Shown piece by piece: positions 7,577 to 16,797 of a stretch of 64,000 bases of DNA. The notes under the pieces are model-generated. The model was not told the origin of the DNA. It ran no database searches and saw nothing but the letters and a program-made list of their open reading frames with translations. Location of the stretch: positions 3,596,001 to 3,660,000 of the forward strand of contig NZ_CP019706.1 of assembly GCF_002101395.1 (NCBI RefSeq), in the 5' to 3' direction. Numbering within the stretch: the first letter of the stretch is position 1; each line of letters starts with the position of its first letter. The translations under genes and the position numbers were made by a program. The DNA comes from Pantoea alhagi. Lineage in GTDB: Bacteria; Pseudomonadota; Gammaproteobacteria; Enterobacterales; Enterobacteriaceae.

Positions 7577-8512
7577 TTATTTGATTTCCAGAATATCCAG
7601 GCGCTGACTCGCAGGCGCATCTTCTTCTTCATCCGGCTGCCAGCCAACCGGCTGGAGCGGCAGAGACTCACGATCGAAAGCCAGATCGCCACCATCCACC
7701 ACGGCGCTGCCATGTTGAATCGATTTAAAATCAAACAGCGAGGTATCGGCCAGATGCGACGGAACCACGTTTTGCATGGCGCTGAACATGGTTTCAATGC
7801 GACCCGGATAGCGTTTATCCCAGTCGCGCAGCATATCTGCAATCACCTGACGCTGTAGATTAGGCTGAGAGCCGCACAGGTTGCACGGAATAATCGGATA
7901 CTGACGTGCAATGGCAAAGCGCTCAATATCTTTTTCACGACAATAAGCCAGCGGGCGGATGACGATATGCTTACCGTCGTCACTCATCAGCTTCGGCGGC
8001 ATACCTTTCATTTTCCCGCCGTAAAACATATTCAAAAACAGGGTTTGCAGAATATCGTCACGGTGATGTCCCAGGGCGATTTTGGTGCAGCCCAGTTCCG
8101 TAGCGGTACGGTAAAGAATGCCACGACGCAGGCGTGAGCAGAGTGAGCAGGTGGTTTTCCCTTCGGGGATTTTATCTTTAACGATGCCGTAGGTGTTCTC
8201 TTCGACGATTTTATATTCAACGCCAAGAGAGTCCAGATACTGCGGCAGCACATGCTCCGGGAAGCCTGGCTGTTTCTGATCAAGGTTAACCGCAATCAGC
8301 GAAAAATTGACCGGCGCGCTTTGCTGCAGGTTACGCAAAATTTCCAGCATGGTGTAGCTATCTTTACCGCCGGACAGGCAAACCATGATGCGATCGCCTT
8401 CTTCGATCATATTGAAATCGGCAATCGCTTCACCCACGTTACGACGCAGGCGCTTTTGCAGCTTGTTCAGGTTGTATTGCTCTTTCTTATTAACGGTTTG
8501 ATCTTGTTGCAT
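7577..8512 (-). CDS. ttcA: tRNA cytidine(32) 2-sulfurtransferase TtcA
   Basis: Iron-sulfur PP-loop enzyme of 311 residues that thiolates cytidine 32 in some tRNAs using ATP. The PP-loop SGGKDS is at residues 47-52, the CSLC pair at 122-125, and a second cysteine pair follows in IIPCNLCGSQ. The ATG at 8512 gives the E. coli length and N-terminus (MQQDQTVNKKEQYNLNK); ten more codons are open upstream but belong to prophage scar sequence. In E. coli the Rac prophage integrates inside the 5' part of this gene. Here the same att-like stretch is present and an integrase relic reads up to two bases before the start. Confidence 0.97.
   Translation of the reverse strand: MQQDQTVNKKEQYNLNKLQKRLRRNVGEAIADFNMIEEGDRIMVCLSGGKDSYTMLEILRNLQQSAPVNFSLIAVNLDQKQPGFPEHVLPQYLDSLGVEYKIVEENTYGIVKDKIPEGKTTCSLCSRLRRGILYRTATELGCTKIALGHHRDDILQTLFLNMFYGGKMKGMPPKLMSDDGKHIVIRPLAYCREKDIERFAIARQYPIIPCNLCGSQPNLQRQVIADMLRDWDKRYPGRIETMFSAMQNVVPSHLADTSLFDFKSIQHGSAVVDGGDLAFDRESLPLQPVGWQPDEEEDAPASQRLDILEIK
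8464..8489. other. Rac-type phage attachment site core inside ttcA
   Basis: The 26 bases here match, with one difference, the core recalled for the Rac prophage attachment site in E. coli ttcA (starting ttgttcaggttgtattg). No second copy was seen nearby, so any excised or decayed prophage left only one side. The identification rests on memory of the Rac core and on the adjacent integrase relic. Confidence 0.6.
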
Positions 8513-8513
8513 T

Positions 8514-8792
8514 TTATAGTGTCTCGACAGCCAAAGGGGCATAGAAGGGGCAACATTTTTTACAGCGGCAGCCGGATGTTAACCAGGGAGATAATATTTC
8601 CTGGACCGTTTGCGCGTTCTCATGCCCCATCTGGTCAGCAATAAATGACGGATTAGCGCCGGCAGATATCAGCCAACATGCGGAAGTATGGCGCGTATGG
8701 TACGGATTATGCCGCCGAATTCCAGCACGTTTTACGGCAGCATTTATCTTGCCCCAGGGCCTGAGAGTGATAGTAGTGGATCCTGAAGATAT
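8514..8792 (-). pseudogene. prophage integrase remnant (tyrosine recombinase C-terminus)
   Basis: A frame of about 92 codons, with no start and a stop codon at its upstream end, encodes the C-terminal catalytic part of a lambdoid-type integrase: GIRRHNPYHTRHTSACW, then SAGANPSFIADQMGHENAQ. The Arg of the RHT box and the His of the GH box remain. The block that should carry the catalytic Tyr (usually VYxxYxxWM) reads VQEILSPWL, so the nucleophile is lost. The frame ends only two bases before the ttcA ATG. Position and orientation fit an integrase gene that once sat beside an attachment site in ttcA. Confidence 0.8.
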
Positions 8793-8867
8793 TTATCAAT
8801 GCGGAGAGAGTTAGCCCTGTGGTCTCCAGGCTACCCTATTCTGCGTTGTATCAGTGGCTGGAAGTAG

Positions 8868-9023
8868 AGCAATAGGCTGAGCACGCAACCGCCAGCGAAC
8901 CTTAAACCGGAGTGGGTCGCCCCTGGCGTGATCTACCCCACGAACCTGGCGCGCGTTAAATGTGACAGTGCGGAAGATATCGCCCGCCACTGGCAACAGA
9001 TAAAAGAGCCTGAAGATGGGTAA
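8868..9023 (+). pseudogene. degenerate phage-like gene fragment
   Basis: A 51-codon stretch with no start, preceded by an in-frame TAG, ending in ARHWQQIKEPEDG. Its stop overlaps a following ATG (MGNDDEFQRIV, then a stop) in the style of compact phage operons. The readable part includes KPEWVAPGVIYPTNLARV. I do not recognise the family. The rest of 9024-9260 has no supported gene, only a hairpin (tgcccggca / tgccgggca) near 9199-9221. The region is best read as debris of the same lost element as the integrase relic. Confidence 0.45.
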
Positions 9024-9262
9024 TGACGATGAATTTCAGAGGATTGTCTGACATCTCAAGAACTGTATGCATATCCGAACGCCGGGAGACTTACAGGCTC
9101 TTCGCGCAGCGATCTTTTGCAGCGATCCGGTTTTGCTGTGCCGGCAGATCTCTAAAAATAGATGGTTCGATTTAGTGGGGTACTTGCATCATCATTGCCC
9201 GGCAGTGATTGCCGGGCATACTATCAGGTTCAGGATTCAGAGAAGGAAAGGTGATGGCTCTG

Positions 9263-10066
9263 TTAATCTGCGATCGCGCTGCTCAGGAAATCCAGAATTA
9301 ATGTCGTGACGAATGCGGGATTTTCACGGTTACTGATATGACCGGCCTGAGGGATTGTGGTGAATTCACATGCGAGCCTTTCGGCCATGGCTTTTCCCTC
9401 GGATAGCGGACGGGGCAGGTCCCGTTCCCCTGTAGCGACATGAGTGGGACACTGAATGCTGTCAAGGATATGCATTCGATCCGCCCGTCCAAAAATCATT
9501 TTTCCTACCGGCACAATGCTGTCGCGCAGCTGTTGAGCGCCAAGGGATGAAAGATAAGAGGTTAAAGCGGTGACCTGGTCTGCTGAAGCAGAGGCAGAGT
9601 AAAACTGCGATACGATATAGTCTAACAGGGGGGATGTAATGGCACCCGCCTTCTCTACGGCATTAAGCATATGAAAATATTGCGCCTGTGCCTCGGTTGT
9701 TTCACTGCCCAGAAACGTATCAAAAAGCATCAATGCCCTGACGCGGTCTGGTGCAAGAGCGGCGAGCTCGGCTCCCCACATGCCGCCAACCGACAGGCCC
9801 ACCACGGCAAACTCTGTAATGCCCAAATACGTCATCAAATTCAAATGATCTGCGGCCAGGTCTGACAGGGACTCTACCCGGGACGGCAGGGACGGAGAAG
9901 CGCCATGCCCCCATAAATCGGGGGCAATAACGCGGTATTTTGTTGTCAGCGCGCTAATCTGCGGCGTCCACATCTTATTATCGAAAAGATAACTGTGACC
10001 CAGTAAAACCGGAAAGCCTTTACCTGTGTCGGTGAATGCCATGTAACTTTCATTTTTCAAAATCAA
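9263..10066 (-). CDS. alpha/beta hydrolase
   Basis: A 267-residue cytoplasmic alpha/beta-hydrolase fold protein. The nucleophile elbow GLSVGG has Ser92; Asp216 (TGERD) and His243 (QAGHISN) complete the likely triad, and the oxyanion-hole region is LLGHSYLFD near residues 21-29. The overall pattern (HGxS at the start, DLWGHGASP, GHISNRENP near the end) resembles 3-oxoadipate enol-lactonase-like and related esterases or C-C hydrolases, but the substrate cannot be told from sequence. It stands alone between the prophage scar and betT, with 294 non-coding bases before betT's stop. Confidence 0.85.
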   Translation of the reverse strand: MILKNESYMAFTDTGKGFPVLLGHSYLFDNKMWTPQISALTTKYRVIAPDLWGHGASPSLPSRVESLSDLAADHLNLMTYLGITEFAVVGLSVGGMWGAELAALAPDRVRALMLFDTFLGSETTEAQAQYFHMLNAVEKAGAITSPLLDYIVSQFYSASASADQVTALTSYLSSLGAQQLRDSIVPVGKMIFGRADRMHILDSIQCPTHVATGERDLPRPLSEGKAMAERLACEFTTIPQAGHISNRENPAFVTTLILDFLSSAIAD

Positions 10067-10312
10067 GTTCCTTTTGTCAGAGCCATTAAAAACAACAAAC
10101 AGCGTAAGTTAAACGGCTATTCTACAACCGGTGGGTTATCGATTTACTTGATGAATTTCACTTTAGTGTGCTTTTTTGGCGATATAGCCGAAAAAGGTTA
10201 AGGGCCGGGAGTAAACGCAATCAAAAGAATTTTAGGCTTTATGGGACGGCGGAGAAACAACGGGGTGAGATAACCAGGCAGGCAAGCCAGAATGCCAAAT
10301 AAGCAGTTGCGT

Positions 10313-10335
10313 GCCGACAGCGAAGGTTGTCGGCA
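10313..10335. terminator. hairpin downstream of betT
   Basis: Inverted repeat cgtgccgaca / tgtcggcacg with a short loop, 26 bases past the betT stop codon. The T-run is weak on either strand. Confidence 0.45.
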
Positions 10336-10360
10336 CGCGCTTTCTTATCAAAAAACGTGA

Positions 10361-12352
10361 TTAACGGACCACATGTAAAAAGTGCAGGTGTTTTTCATAT
10401 TGATCAAGAATATCGTGAAGGATCTGCTCCTGCGTCCAGCCCATCACATCATAATCCTGGCCACCTTCTTTCAGGTAAACTTCCGCCCGATAATACTTTT
10501 GTTCATCATCCTTTTCGCTGTCGCCTATTCCCGCCAGAGCAAAAGTTGGCTGCAAATAGGAGCGTAGCCGGACTTCATAAACAAAGTTCAGCTCGTTGCC
10601 CAGATCAACTTCGAAATGAATGCGATCATCACCATCCTCGGTACGCGAAGGGGTATTCTGCCTGGCCAGCTCCGCTTCCACCATCTTCATCGCCGGTGTG
10701 ATCACTTCATTCATGAAACGTCTGACTTGCGAACGTTTCGGGAAATAGGCGATATTACGCAGCCTGCGTTGCCAGGAGATAGGATTGCGTGCCGCAGTCG
10801 GCGCGATAGTCGCTATCTGTTTACTGTCGCGTTTCCATGCATCCAGACGCAGCGCTTTTAAAAGTCCATACATCGATATCAGCAGGATGATAGCGAAGGG
10901 CAGTGCACTGGCGATAGTCACGGTTTGCAGGGCTTTCATGCCGCCAGCCAGCAGTAGCGTGATGGCAACCACACCCATCAATCCGGCCCAAAAGATACGC
11001 TGCCAGATCGGTGTTTTATCTGTCCCACCGGAAGCAAGCGTATCCACGACCATCGCACCCGAGTCAGCCGAAGTAACAAAAAAGACTACAACCATCGCCA
11101 TCGCGATAAAAGAGAGCACGGAGCTAAAGGGGAAGTGCTCCAGAAAATTAAACAGCGCCAGCGTCTGATCGGCCTGAACGGTTTCGGCCAGGTCGCGCGC
11201 GCCTTTTTGCATAATTAGCCAGATAGCGCTGTTGCCGAAAAAGGTCATCCACAGCAGGGTGAAGCCCGCAGGAACAAAAAGAACGCCGGAAACAAACTCC
11301 CGGATGGTTCGGCCACGTGAGACACGAGCGATAAACATGCCGACAAACGGCGACCATGCCAGCCACCAGCCCCAGTAAAACAGCGTCCAGCCGCCCAGCC
11401 ATTTGCTGGACTTAGGCTCATAGGCATAAAGGTTGAATGTCTTGGTTACGATCTCAGAAAGGTAGCCGCCGGTATTTTCTACAAAAGATTTAAGCAGCAG
11501 GACGGTTGGACCAAGAATACCCACCATAATCAGCAGTAATACGGCCAGGCTCAGGTTGATTTCAGACAGAATACGGATCCCCTTATCGAGCCCCGATACC
11601 ACTGAAAGCGTTGCCAGCGCGGTTATCACCACAATTAAAATAACCTGTACGGTTTCATTAACCGGCAGGCCGAAAAGATGGTTCAGTCCGGCGTTAACCT
11701 GCAAAACACCATACCCCAGCGATGTTGCGACACCTAACACCGTACCGATAACGGCAAAAATATCGACGGCGTGTCCCATCCAGCCATAAATACGGTCGCC
11801 AATAATCGGGTAGAGCGCCGAGCGCAACGTCAGCGGCAAGCCATGACGGTAGCTGAAAAAGGCCAGTATCAGGGCAACAATCGCATAAATTGCCCAGGCA
11901 TGAAGCCCCCAGTGGAAAAAGGTGATACGTAGCGCCTCTTTCGCGGCCTGAATGGTTTCCGGTGTGCCGGTAGGCGGGGCCATATAGTGCATTACAGGCT
12001 CAGCCACCCCAAAGAACATTAGCCCGATACCCATTCCGGCAGAAAAGAGCATCGCGAACCAGGAGATATAGCTAAAATCGGGTTCGGCATGATCGGGGCC
12101 CAGCTTAATATCGCCATAACGCGACATCCCCAGGTAGGTCACGGTCAGTAAGATCAGGGCGACAGCCAGAATGTAAAACCAGCTCGCATTGGTAAACAGG
12201 GCGCTTTGCAACGCGCCTAACTGGCGTTCAGCCTGTTCAGGAAACATCGCCGAGAAGGCGACCAGCAGGAAGATTAAAACTGCGGAAGTATAAAAAACCG
12301 GCGGATTGATTTGGCTGCGTTTAGCTTTAAGTACGGGTTCATTTTGATTCAT
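10361..12352 (-). CDS. betT: BCCT transporter, BetT-like choline/betaine uptake
   Basis: Inner-membrane transporter of 663 residues from the betaine/choline/carnitine family. Twelve membrane segments span about residues 18-510; the family signature GMGIGLMFFGVAEPV lies near residue 110 and WGWWLAWSPFVGMFIARVSR near 340. A long cytoplasmic C-terminal domain (about residues 515-663) is typical of the BetT branch, where it senses osmotic stress. The choline oxidation genes betI, betB and betA that usually accompany betT are not in the window, so uptake of ready-made betaine or choline for use elsewhere is possible. The symbol reflects similarity; the substrate is inferred. Confidence 0.8.
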   Translation of the reverse strand: MNQNEPVLKAKRSQINPPVFYTSAVLIFLLVAFSAMFPEQAERQLGALQSALFTNASWFYILAVALILLTVTYLGMSRYGDIKLGPDHAEPDFSYISWFAMLFSAGMGIGLMFFGVAEPVMHYMAPPTGTPETIQAAKEALRITFFHWGLHAWAIYAIVALILAFFSYRHGLPLTLRSALYPIIGDRIYGWMGHAVDIFAVIGTVLGVATSLGYGVLQVNAGLNHLFGLPVNETVQVILIVVITALATLSVVSGLDKGIRILSEINLSLAVLLLIMVGILGPTVLLLKSFVENTGGYLSEIVTKTFNLYAYEPKSSKWLGGWTLFYWGWWLAWSPFVGMFIARVSRGRTIREFVSGVLFVPAGFTLLWMTFFGNSAIWLIMQKGARDLAETVQADQTLALFNFLEHFPFSSVLSFIAMAMVVVFFVTSADSGAMVVDTLASGGTDKTPIWQRIFWAGLMGVVAITLLLAGGMKALQTVTIASALPFAIILLISMYGLLKALRLDAWKRDSKQIATIAPTAARNPISWQRRLRNIAYFPKRSQVRRFMNEVITPAMKMVEAELARQNTPSRTEDGDDRIHFEVDLGNELNFVYEVRLRSYLQPTFALAGIGDSEKDDEQKYYRAEVYLKEGGQDYDVMGWTQEQILHDILDQYEKHLHFLHVVR

Positions 12353-12683
12353 TGTTTACCTTTGACGCGATTGAAACTGCGCTAAATGTAACAATCAGTA
12401 TGAAATAGTTAAACCCGGGATGTCATAAATTTATGTTTTTCTGCTCTGCTAAAGGTTTTTTTAAAGAAAATGCGCGTTTTTTCAGGTAAATCCCGTTTAC
12501 CAGATAGGTGTCTGGCTGCTCAGGACGTTATAATTTCAGCGAATTCCATAAGCGAAACGAGAATATTCCTGGTGACTTTCTGACAGGAAAATAACGTAAA
12601 AAGATGTTTCCTGTCTCGACGCCTGCATTAACGTCGCTTATGCTGGCAAAGCCTTGACCCCTATCATTCCCGGAGCCCGACCA
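12353..12683. other. intergenic region between betT and ydbJ
   Basis: 331 bases between divergent genes, rather AT-rich near betT (for example gtttttctgctctgctaaagg). It should hold both promoters, but no clear operator or small RNA was recognised. MicC, which is found near ydbJ in E. coli, was looked for and not seen. Confidence 0.5.
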
Positions 12684-12956
12684 ATGAAAGCAGCCACTTT
12701 TCTGCTTGCTGGCGCTGCGCTGTTGCTCAGCGCATGTAGCAGCAGTGACAATGAGCCGCCACAGCAGGCCACCGCCGCGCATGTTCAGCCCAGAGTCAGT
12801 ATGTCCTCTCTGGCGGAAAGCAACTGCGCCCTCGCGGGCGGAACCCTGGCATTTTCTCGTCAGCTGGACGGCAGTAGCACGGGAATGTGTCAGTTAGCCA
12901 ATGGGCGTCGCTGTAGTGAAAGCGCGCTGGAAAGCGGAAGCTGCGCGCGCTTTTAA
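12684..12956 (+). CDS. ydbJ: DUF333 lipoprotein YdbJ
   Basis: A 90-residue lipoprotein with lipobox LLSAC (Cys18) and a C-terminal DUF333 domain (SNCALAGGTL ... GMCQLANGRRCSES). Ser follows the lipidated Cys, so it is expected in the outer membrane. The pattern matches E. coli YdbJ closely, including ATAAHVQP after the lipobox. The start is the ATG at 12684 with GGAG upstream; an earlier in-frame ATG at 12654 would spoil the signal sequence. In E. coli ydbJ lies beside hslJ and ldhA; here hslJ is missing and ydbJ is convergent with ldhA. Function unknown. Confidence 0.88.
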   Translation: MKAATFLLAGAALLLSACSSSDNEPPQQATAAHVQPRVSMSSLAESNCALAGGTLAFSRQLDGSSTGMCQLANGRRCSESALESGSCARF

Positions 12957-12960
12957 CATT

Positions 12961-12983
12961 CTGGTGCGCACAGGGCGCACCAG
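12961..12983. terminator. bidirectional terminator between ydbJ and ldhA
   Basis: Perfect 9-base inverted repeat ctggtgcgc / gcgcaccag with a five-base loop, lying between the two convergent stop codons. Confidence 0.65.
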
Positions 12984-12992
12984 AAAGAGTGA

Positions 12993-13985
12993 CTAAACGC
13001 TGACCTCATTCGGGCAGGCCTCGCCTTTTGCCAGCTGTTGCAGGTTAGAGAGCGTGGTTTCTGAAATGGCGGTAAGCGCTTCAGCGGTTAAGAAAGCCTG
13101 ATGACCGGTAAACAGAACGTTATGGCAGGCCGAAAGGCGACGGAACACATCGTCCTGAATCACGTCATTGGATTTGTCCTCAAAGAACAGATCGCGCTCA
13201 TTTTCATAGACGTCCATGCCAAGCGAACCAATTTTCTGCTGTTTCAATGCCTCGATCGCGGCCTGAGAATCCACCAGTCCGCCACGGCTGGTATTGATGA
13301 TCATTACCCCGTCCTTCATCTGGCTGAATGCGGCGGCATCCAGTAAATGATGGTTATCCGCCGTCAGCGGACAGTGCAGGGTAATCACATCGGATTCTTT
13401 AAACAGGCTTTTAATATCGACATATTCTGCGCCCAGATCCAACGCCTGTGGGTTTGGGTAAGGATCGAATGCCAGCAGGCGCATGCCAAAACCCTTTAAA
13501 ATCCGCAGCGTCGCGATACCGATTTTACCGGTGCCCACCACGCCAGCGGTACGACCATGCATATTAAAACCGATTAATCCCTCCAGGGAGAAGTTGGCGT
13601 CGCGGGTGCGCTGATAGGCGCGATGAATACGACGGTTAAGCGTCATCATCATGCCTACTGCATGTTCCGCCACCGCTTCCGGCGAGTAGGCCGGTACGCG
13701 TACCACTTTCAGGCCCAGCTCGGCGGCCGCCGCTAAATCAACATTATTAAAACCGGCGCAGCGTAATGCGATGATTTTTACACCCTGGGCGCTAAGGATT
13801 TCCAGCACCGGGCGGCTGGCGTCATCATTAACAAAAATACAGACGGCTTCACAATTGACGGCGTTTATCGCAGTACGTTCGGTAAGCAAAAAATCAAAGT
13901 ATTCGATATCGAAACCAAAGCGCTGGTTAACGTTATCCAGATATTTTTTGTCGTACTGTTTGGTGCTGTAGACCGCAAGCTTCAT
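12993..13985 (-). CDS. ldhA: fermentative D-lactate dehydrogenase
   Basis: NAD-dependent enzyme of 330 residues that reduces pyruvate to D-lactate during fermentation. The Rossmann motif GVVGTGKIGIATL and the catalytic His295 in FTGHQAFLT are present, with the conserved Arg in INTSRGGLVDSQA and Glu in DVYENERDLF. Length and sequence match E. coli LdhA end to end. It is transcribed away from ydbH. Its start at 13985 (MKLAVYSTKQYDKKYL) is preceded by AAGGAGTC on the reverse strand. Confidence 0.97.
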   Translation of the reverse strand: MKLAVYSTKQYDKKYLDNVNQRFGFDIEYFDFLLTERTAINAVNCEAVCIFVNDDASRPVLEILSAQGVKIIALRCAGFNNVDLAAAAELGLKVVRVPAYSPEAVAEHAVGMMMTLNRRIHRAYQRTRDANFSLEGLIGFNMHGRTAGVVGTGKIGIATLRILKGFGMRLLAFDPYPNPQALDLGAEYVDIKSLFKESDVITLHCPLTADNHHLLDAAAFSQMKDGVMIINTSRGGLVDSQAAIEALKQQKIGSLGMDVYENERDLFFEDKSNDVIQDDVFRRLSACHNVLFTGHQAFLTAEALTAISETTLSNLQQLAKGEACPNEVSV

Positions 13986-14169
13986 TGTCGACTCCTTATT
14001 ATTGTCTCTTGATCCATTTTAGACTGGCAGGCCTGCGCCGTAACTTTTAATCTGCTGCCCGCGCATCCGGCGCTGCGCAATACAGAAAAGCGTAGCGAAA
14101 CCTTCACCCTGGGTAATGAACATGCCATCATAGCCGCAGGATTTTTTACCGAACAGGACCGTTATAGCA

Positions 14170-16797
14170 ATGCGATGGCGCTTATCTTTTGCTCTGGCCT
14201 CGCTGCTGGCGCTGGTTCTGCTGGTGCTGGCGCTATTGGGTAGCGTGACGTACTGGCTGCCGCGCCTGGCGGGAATCTGGTTGCCTGTGGGCACAAGTAT
14301 TGCGCTGGATGCTTCACCGCGCTGGCAACAGGGAGCGCTGCGTTTTCCGGCGGTGCGCTATCTGGTTGCTGATTGCCAACTGGCTGAGCTGCAGCATCTC
14401 TCTCTGGGGTTTCAGGGCTCGCGCTGGCAGGCCCGTGCGCAACGCCTGGTGCTGGACACTGCCTGCCTGAGCCGTTTACCCGCCGACAGTCACTCTGCCA
14501 GTGCGCCGCGCTCGCTGGCGCAGTGGCAGGCGATGCTGCCATCTGCTGATGTTGCTATCGATCGTCTCATCATTAATCCTTATCAGAACTGGTCTGGCGC
14601 GCTGCGGCTGACGCTGGATGCAGATGCGCAACGGCTCGACTATCAGGGCGATAAACTGCGTCTGCTGGCCGATTTGCAGGGGCAGCGTCTCTCGCTGCGC
14701 CAGCTAACGCTACAGGCGCCCACGCTTAGCGAACCGGTTAGTCTGCACGGTTCGCTGATGCTGACAGAATTTGCCAACGGCGTGCCGGAAAGCGGCGAGC
14801 TTGGCGGCAACTTTACCCTGACGCAAGTACCGCATCCGTTGCGTTTTACGCTGACATGGCAGCAGCAGCAGGGCCGCCTGGTACTGCAAACGCCGCAGGA
14901 TGCCGAGCCGCTGGTGGATCTTCCCTGGCAGGTAACGCCGGAGCAGATCCGCATTGAAAGCGGACGCTGGCGTTGGCCGTGGGCAGCGCAGCCGCTGGCG
15001 GGTGGCGTCGCGCTGGCCTTCTCTCACTGGCAGCAGGGGCTGGAAGCCACTGAAATTAGCGGACGGCTGAATATGCTGACGCAGGGCCGTGGCGGCAAAG
15101 GCAACATTGTGTTGACGCTGGGGCCAGGGCATTTATCCCTTACCGACAGCCAGCTACCGCTGCGCCTTACCGGAGAAAGCAAGCTGGCGGCGCTGCAGTT
15201 TTATGCCTCGCTACCCGGCACGCTGCAAGGTTCCCTGCTGGATCCGCAGTTATCTGTCGCGCCGGGCGCGCTGCTGCGTATGCGCGGACGCCTGCTTTCC
15301 ACGCTGGACGTTGACGAGGCGCGCTGGCCGCTGGCTGGGGTAAGCCTTTCCGCCTCCGGCATTAATGGTCGTTTGCAGGCGATTTTGCGCGCACACGATA
15401 CCCAAAAAGGGCGCTTTACGCTGCATCTGGATGGTCGCGCCAGCGAGTTTTGGCCCGATAGTGGGCGTTGGGCATGGCGCTACTGGGGCAACGGCTATCT
15501 GGCGCCGCTGGATGCCAAATGGGATGTGCAGGGCACCGGCAACTGGCACGATAGCGCTATTTCGTTAACGACGCTCTCTACCGGATTTGACCGGCTCAGC
15601 TACGACATGACCACGGTGAATCAGCCCCGGCTGCGGCTGGCGCAGCCGCTGGTCTGGCAGCGCGATGCCGGGCAGGCCGCGTTTCACGGTAAAATCACGC
15701 TTGATGCCGCAGCGACCCGCTTTGAACGTGGCGGTTATCTGCCGCCGTCGCGGCTGGAACTCACGCTAAAAGGCAGCGATCCGGCGCATTTTTTATTTAA
15801 CGGCAGCCTGCAGGCGCAATCGATCGGCCCGATTCGCGTGAATGGTCGCTGGGACAGCGAGCGTTTGCGCGGACAGGCCTGGTGGCCGGCGCAATCCCTG
15901 ACGGTTTTCCAGCCGCTGCTTAGTCCTGATTTGAAAATGAAAATTACCGGCGGCACGCTACGGGCGCAGGTGGCCTTCTCCGCCGCTGAACAGCAGGGCT
16001 TTACCGCAGGTGGGCACTGGGTGGTGCAAAACGGCGCGTTATGGATGCCGGATAACAGCATTGAAGGGGTTGATTTCTCACTGCCGTTTCGTCTGCATCA
16101 GAGCCGCTGGTCACTGGGCACGCATGGGCCCGTATCGCTGCGCATCAAAAACATCAATAACCAGTTTCTGATCCATGATGTTACCGCCCAGCTACAGGGC
16201 AGCTGGCCGTGGCAGGAGAGCGAACCGCTTACGCTGAGCAACGTCAGTCTGGCGCTGCTGGGCGGCACGCTGAGCCTGCAGCAGTTGCGTCTGCCGCAGC
16301 ATCAGCCCGCGGTTATTCGTCTGCGCGAAATTAGCCTGAGCGAGCTGATCACCGCCCTTAAGCCAAAGCAGATCGCCATGTCCGGGCGCATCAACGGCGA
16401 GCTGCCGCTGTGGCTGGATAATTCCCCCTGGCTGGTTAAGGATGGCTGGATCGCTAACAGCGGCAACCTGACGCTGCGGCTGGATAAACAGATGGCTGAT
16501 ACCATAACGCAGAATAATATTGCCGCCGGTGCCGCACTGGACTGGCTGCGTTATATGGAAATCTCCCGTAGCTGGGCCAGGCTCAATCTCAATACCATCG
16601 GCGATCTCACCCTGCAGGCGGAAGTTAACGGCACCAGTCGTTTCAGCAATCGCGATCAGCATGTCAATCTGAACTATCGCCATCAGGAGAACCTGTTTCA
16701 GCTGTGGCGTAGCCTGCGTTTTGGCGATAATTTGCAATCCTGGGTAGAGCAAAACGCGGCTCTGCCTTCACAGAAGGACTCAAAGCATGAGAATTAA
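14170..16797 (+). CDS. ydbH: AsmA-like intermembrane phospholipid transport protein YdbH
   Basis: An 875-residue AsmA-like protein with one N-terminal membrane helix (about residues 5-30) and a long periplasmic beta-rich body, built to bridge the inner and outer membranes. In E. coli YdbH acts with YhdP and TamB in moving phospholipid to the outer membrane and works with the lipoprotein YnbE. Conserved C-terminal features include the block MSGRINGELPLWLDN and GAALDWLRYMEISRSWARLNL. The gene overlaps ynbE by 11 bases and is followed by ydbL, the same three-gene operon as in E. coli. The ATG at 14170 gives the normal N-terminus; its ribosome site is weak. Confidence 0.94.
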   Translation: MRWRLSFALASLLALVLLVLALLGSVTYWLPRLAGIWLPVGTSIALDASPRWQQGALRFPAVRYLVADCQLAELQHLSLGFQGSRWQARAQRLVLDTACLSRLPADSHSASAPRSLAQWQAMLPSADVAIDRLIINPYQNWSGALRLTLDADAQRLDYQGDKLRLLADLQGQRLSLRQLTLQAPTLSEPVSLHGSLMLTEFANGVPESGELGGNFTLTQVPHPLRFTLTWQQQQGRLVLQTPQDAEPLVDLPWQVTPEQIRIESGRWRWPWAAQPLAGGVALAFSHWQQGLEATEISGRLNMLTQGRGGKGNIVLTLGPGHLSLTDSQLPLRLTGESKLAALQFYASLPGTLQGSLLDPQLSVAPGALLRMRGRLLSTLDVDEARWPLAGVSLSASGINGRLQAILRAHDTQKGRFTLHLDGRASEFWPDSGRWAWRYWGNGYLAPLDAKWDVQGTGNWHDSAISLTTLSTGFDRLSYDMTTVNQPRLRLAQPLVWQRDAGQAAFHGKITLDAAATRFERGGYLPPSRLELTLKGSDPAHFLFNGSLQAQSIGPIRVNGRWDSERLRGQAWWPAQSLTVFQPLLSPDLKMKITGGTLRAQVAFSAAEQQGFTAGGHWVVQNGALWMPDNSIEGVDFSLPFRLHQSRWSLGTHGPVSLRIKNINNQFLIHDVTAQLQGSWPWQESEPLTLSNVSLALLGGTLSLQQLRLPQHQPAVIRLREISLSELITALKPKQIAMSGRINGELPLWLDNSPWLVKDGWIANSGNLTLRLDKQMADTITQNNIAAGAALDWLRYMEISRSWARLNLNTIGDLTLQAEVNGTSRFSNRDQHVNLNYRHQENLFQLWRSLRFGDNLQSWVEQNAALPSQKDSKHEN

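Noticed and set aside
8512..8542. Ten extra N-terminal codons for ttcA (start at 8542)
   Set aside because: They extend into prophage scar sequence; the ATG at 8512 gives the family N-terminus and length.
10327..11168. Several long plus-strand ORFs opposite betT
   Set aside because: They are antisense shadows of a clear transporter gene, with no ribosome sites or recognisable domains.
9263..12352. Hydrolase and betT as part of the prophage
   Set aside because: Both are intact metabolic genes of ordinary composition, and no phage genes lie beyond them.
12353..12683. MicC small RNA near ydbJ
   Set aside because: The E. coli locus is between ompN and ydbK, which are absent, and no matching sequence was found here.
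14162..16752. Long minus-strand ORFs opposite ydbH
   Set aside because: They arise from codon bias of a GC-rich gene and have no starts, domains or conserved neighbours.
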